Source: Oscillospiraceae bacterium
Lineage (GTDB): Bacteria; Bacillota; Clostridia; Oscillospirales; Oscillospiraceae
Reading direction: 5' to 3'
Assembly (NCBI GenBank): GCA_015067615.1
Contig: SVMD01000005.1
Location: forward strand, 62,001-126,000
Length of the DNA stretch: 64,000 nt
A program made the translations under genes and the position numbers. The notes under the pieces were generated by a model. The model was not told where the DNA came from. It did not search any database and was given only the letters and a program-made list of their open reading frames with translations. This document shows positions 63,072-64,000 of this stretch, one piece after another (the first letter of the stretch is position 1; the number at the start of each line of letters is the position of its first letter).

Positions 63072-63806
63072 TTAAATAAACGATGTGGTAATGGACGGCA
63101 TTTCCGACCCGGCGCAGTGGATGTATACGTCCATGCAGGTGATACCATCCTTCCGGTACACCCGCTCGAAGCAGGGAATCACACCCTGATGATGCACTTT
63201 TTTGTAACTGCCGCTGCGCAGATATTCCAGGATCAGCCCATAGGCCCGGGGAATCCGGTCAAAGGGCTGCACGAAAGGATCCAGAATGGTCATGACGGCG
63301 TAGTCCGCCTCCGGCTGCTGCAGGATCTCCGCTCCGGGACACTCCGGCTCAAAACTTTCCGGCAGGATCAGGGCAGAAGTATAGCCGTGGAAGCCGAAAC
63401 GGTGCTTCTGCTCCTGAGAAAGGTAGGGAAAATCCCAGCCAATGTACGTTGGAGAGAAGCAATCCAGACCGCAACCGGCTGCCCAGGATTTCAGACTGGC
63501 TTCGGCGTCATCCTCAGGCATTTTGGAGATGACGGTGTAGCTGACATAGCGAAATGGGAGAATTCGCTCCACACGGATGGGCAGATAGACGCTGTTCCGG
63601 GTATTCATATCATCCCGAAGCAGGGAATCCAGCGTGCAGGAAAACAGCTCGCACAGCTCAATGAGCTTACCGGGCTCCGGGATGCTGTCACCGGCTTCCC
63701 ATTTGGAAATCGTCTGCCGTGACACGCCCATGTGCTCAGCCAATTTTTCCTGGGTCATATTTCCGTTCTGCCTGCGAAGATATTGCAGATTCTTTCCAAA
63801 ATACAT
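63072..63806 (-). CDS. XRE-family regulator with GyrI-like effector domain
   Basis: 244 residues. N-terminal helix-turn-helix (LRRQNGNMTQEKLAEHMGVS, RQTISKWEAGDSIPEPGKL), residues about 5-65, then a GyrI/AraC-type ligand-binding domain (RVERILPFRYVSYTVISKMPEDD; late FERVYRKDGITCMDVYIHC). Such fusions bind small molecules and control nearby genes; the flavodoxin gene 19 bases downstream is the likely target, in the same operon. Ribosome site GGGGGCGGA. Confidence 0.9.
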   Translation of the reverse strand: MYFGKNLQYLRRQNGNMTQEKLAEHMGVSRQTISKWEAGDSIPEPGKLIELCELFSCTLDSLLRDDMNTRNSVYLPIRVERILPFRYVSYTVISKMPEDDAEASLKSWAAGCGLDCFSPTYIGWDFPYLSQEQKHRFGFHGYTSALILPESFEPECPGAEILQQPEADYAVMTILDPFVQPFDRIPRAYGLILEYLRSGSYKKVHHQGVIPCFERVYRKDGITCMDVYIHCAGSEMPSITTSFI

Positions 63807-63828
63807 ACATTCCGCCCCCTTTGCCTTC

Positions 63829-63857
63829 AGTATAGCAGATGGGGATGCGCCTGTCTA
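63829..63857 (-). promoter_or_regulatory. Promoter of the XRE-GyrI/flavodoxin operon
   Basis: Minus strand TAGACA (63857-63852), 17-bp spacer, TATACT (63834-63829). Confidence 0.75.
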
Positions 63858-63904
63858 CCAAGTATCAGGTGCGTTAGGGGTTATATGTGGAAAGGTTCGG
63901 TTGC

Positions 63905-63935
63905 GAAAACACCCGGAAGCGGGTGCTTCCGGGTG
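63905..63935 (-). terminator. Terminator of the gene at the right edge
   Basis: Stem CACCCGGAAGC (63910-63920) with GCTTCCGGGTG (63925-63935), followed on the minus strand by TTTTCGC. Confidence 0.8.
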
Positions 63936-63947
63936 CAGTATGTGGAT

Positions 63948-64000
63948 TTAGATGTTCAGCAGATCGGAGTAGACCTTCAGAGCACCGTCGGTGTCGTGAG
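63948..64000 (-). CDS. C-terminal end of an unidentified gene (partial)
   Basis: The last 17 codons of a minus-strand gene, reading HDTDGALKVYSDLLNI and ending in TAA (63948-63950), followed by a clear terminator. Too short to name; codon use fits this genome's highly expressed genes. The rest lies beyond the window. Confidence 0.6.
   Translation of the reverse strand, partial: HDTDGALKVYSDLLNI

Overview
The window looks like a chromosomal piece of a GC-rich, anaerobic, gut-type Firmicute of the Oscillospiraceae/Ruminococcaceae sort. This rests on strong AGGAGG ribosome sites, canonical TTGACA/TATAAT promoters, GntR/XRE/MerR regulators, an oxygen-independent metabolism (4Fe-4S aldo/keto reductase, class I fumarase-type dehydratase, radical SAM) and a dense set of short hairpin-rich intergenic repeats. 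The genus is an inference. There is no phage, no CRISPR array, no intact insertion sequence and no rRNA.

Layout. 1-5.7 kb: a terminator, an inverted-repeat element, a YtrA-type regulator with an ABC exporter, a phosphohexomutase, and a sugar-isomerase/P-loop kinase pair. 5.7-13.8 kb: a secreted beta-helix lipoprotein, two MATE exporters (one with Nudix, one divergent from an XRE regulator), a nitroreductase and a phosphotransferase. 13.8-18.7 kb: a three-gene sugar ABC importer divergent from an N-acetylhexosamine-1-kinase-like gene, with a shared palindrome between. 18.8-24.4 kb: XRE regulator, small proteins, phosphotransferase, epimerase, a tiny ORF with its own promoter and terminator, a Nudix-HIT fusion and two GNATs. 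24.7-27.8 kb: a LexA-box promoter driving a photoproduct-lyase-like radical SAM protein, a Y-family polymerase and a YolD protein. 27.9-36.8 kb: AKR, exporter, AT-rich island with an XRE remnant, AAC(6')-like acetyltransferase, NuoE-like protein, MerR regulator, thioredoxin, SDR and XpaC-TelA.

36.8-48.8 kb is the metabolic core: glutaminase, coenzyme-B12 glutamate mutase (S, L, E), methylaspartate ammonia-lyase, two-subunit Fe-S mesaconase/fumarase, citramalate/citrate lyase (D, E, F), its activating ligase (C) and a P-loop protein of unknown function. Together they spell the methylaspartate route: glutamine to glutamate to 3-methylaspartate to mesaconate to citramalate to acetate plus pyruvate. 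49.2-52.5 kb: a possible structured RNA and an esterase-esterase-ATP-grasp cassette. 52.5-64 kb: GNAT-MazG fusion, O6-alkylguanine transferase, DUF3737 protein, tRNA-Asp followed by tRNA fragments and a hairpin array, mltG-U32 peptidase operon, DJ-1, thymidylate-kinase-like, DEAD helicase with a DprA-like gene, flavodoxin and an XRE-GyrI regulator.

About ten copies of an element bounded by 15-bp inverted ends (TAAATTATCGTTTAG) lie between genes. Their cores fall into at least two unrelated hairpin classes, and some copies supply the stop codon of the neighbouring gene.
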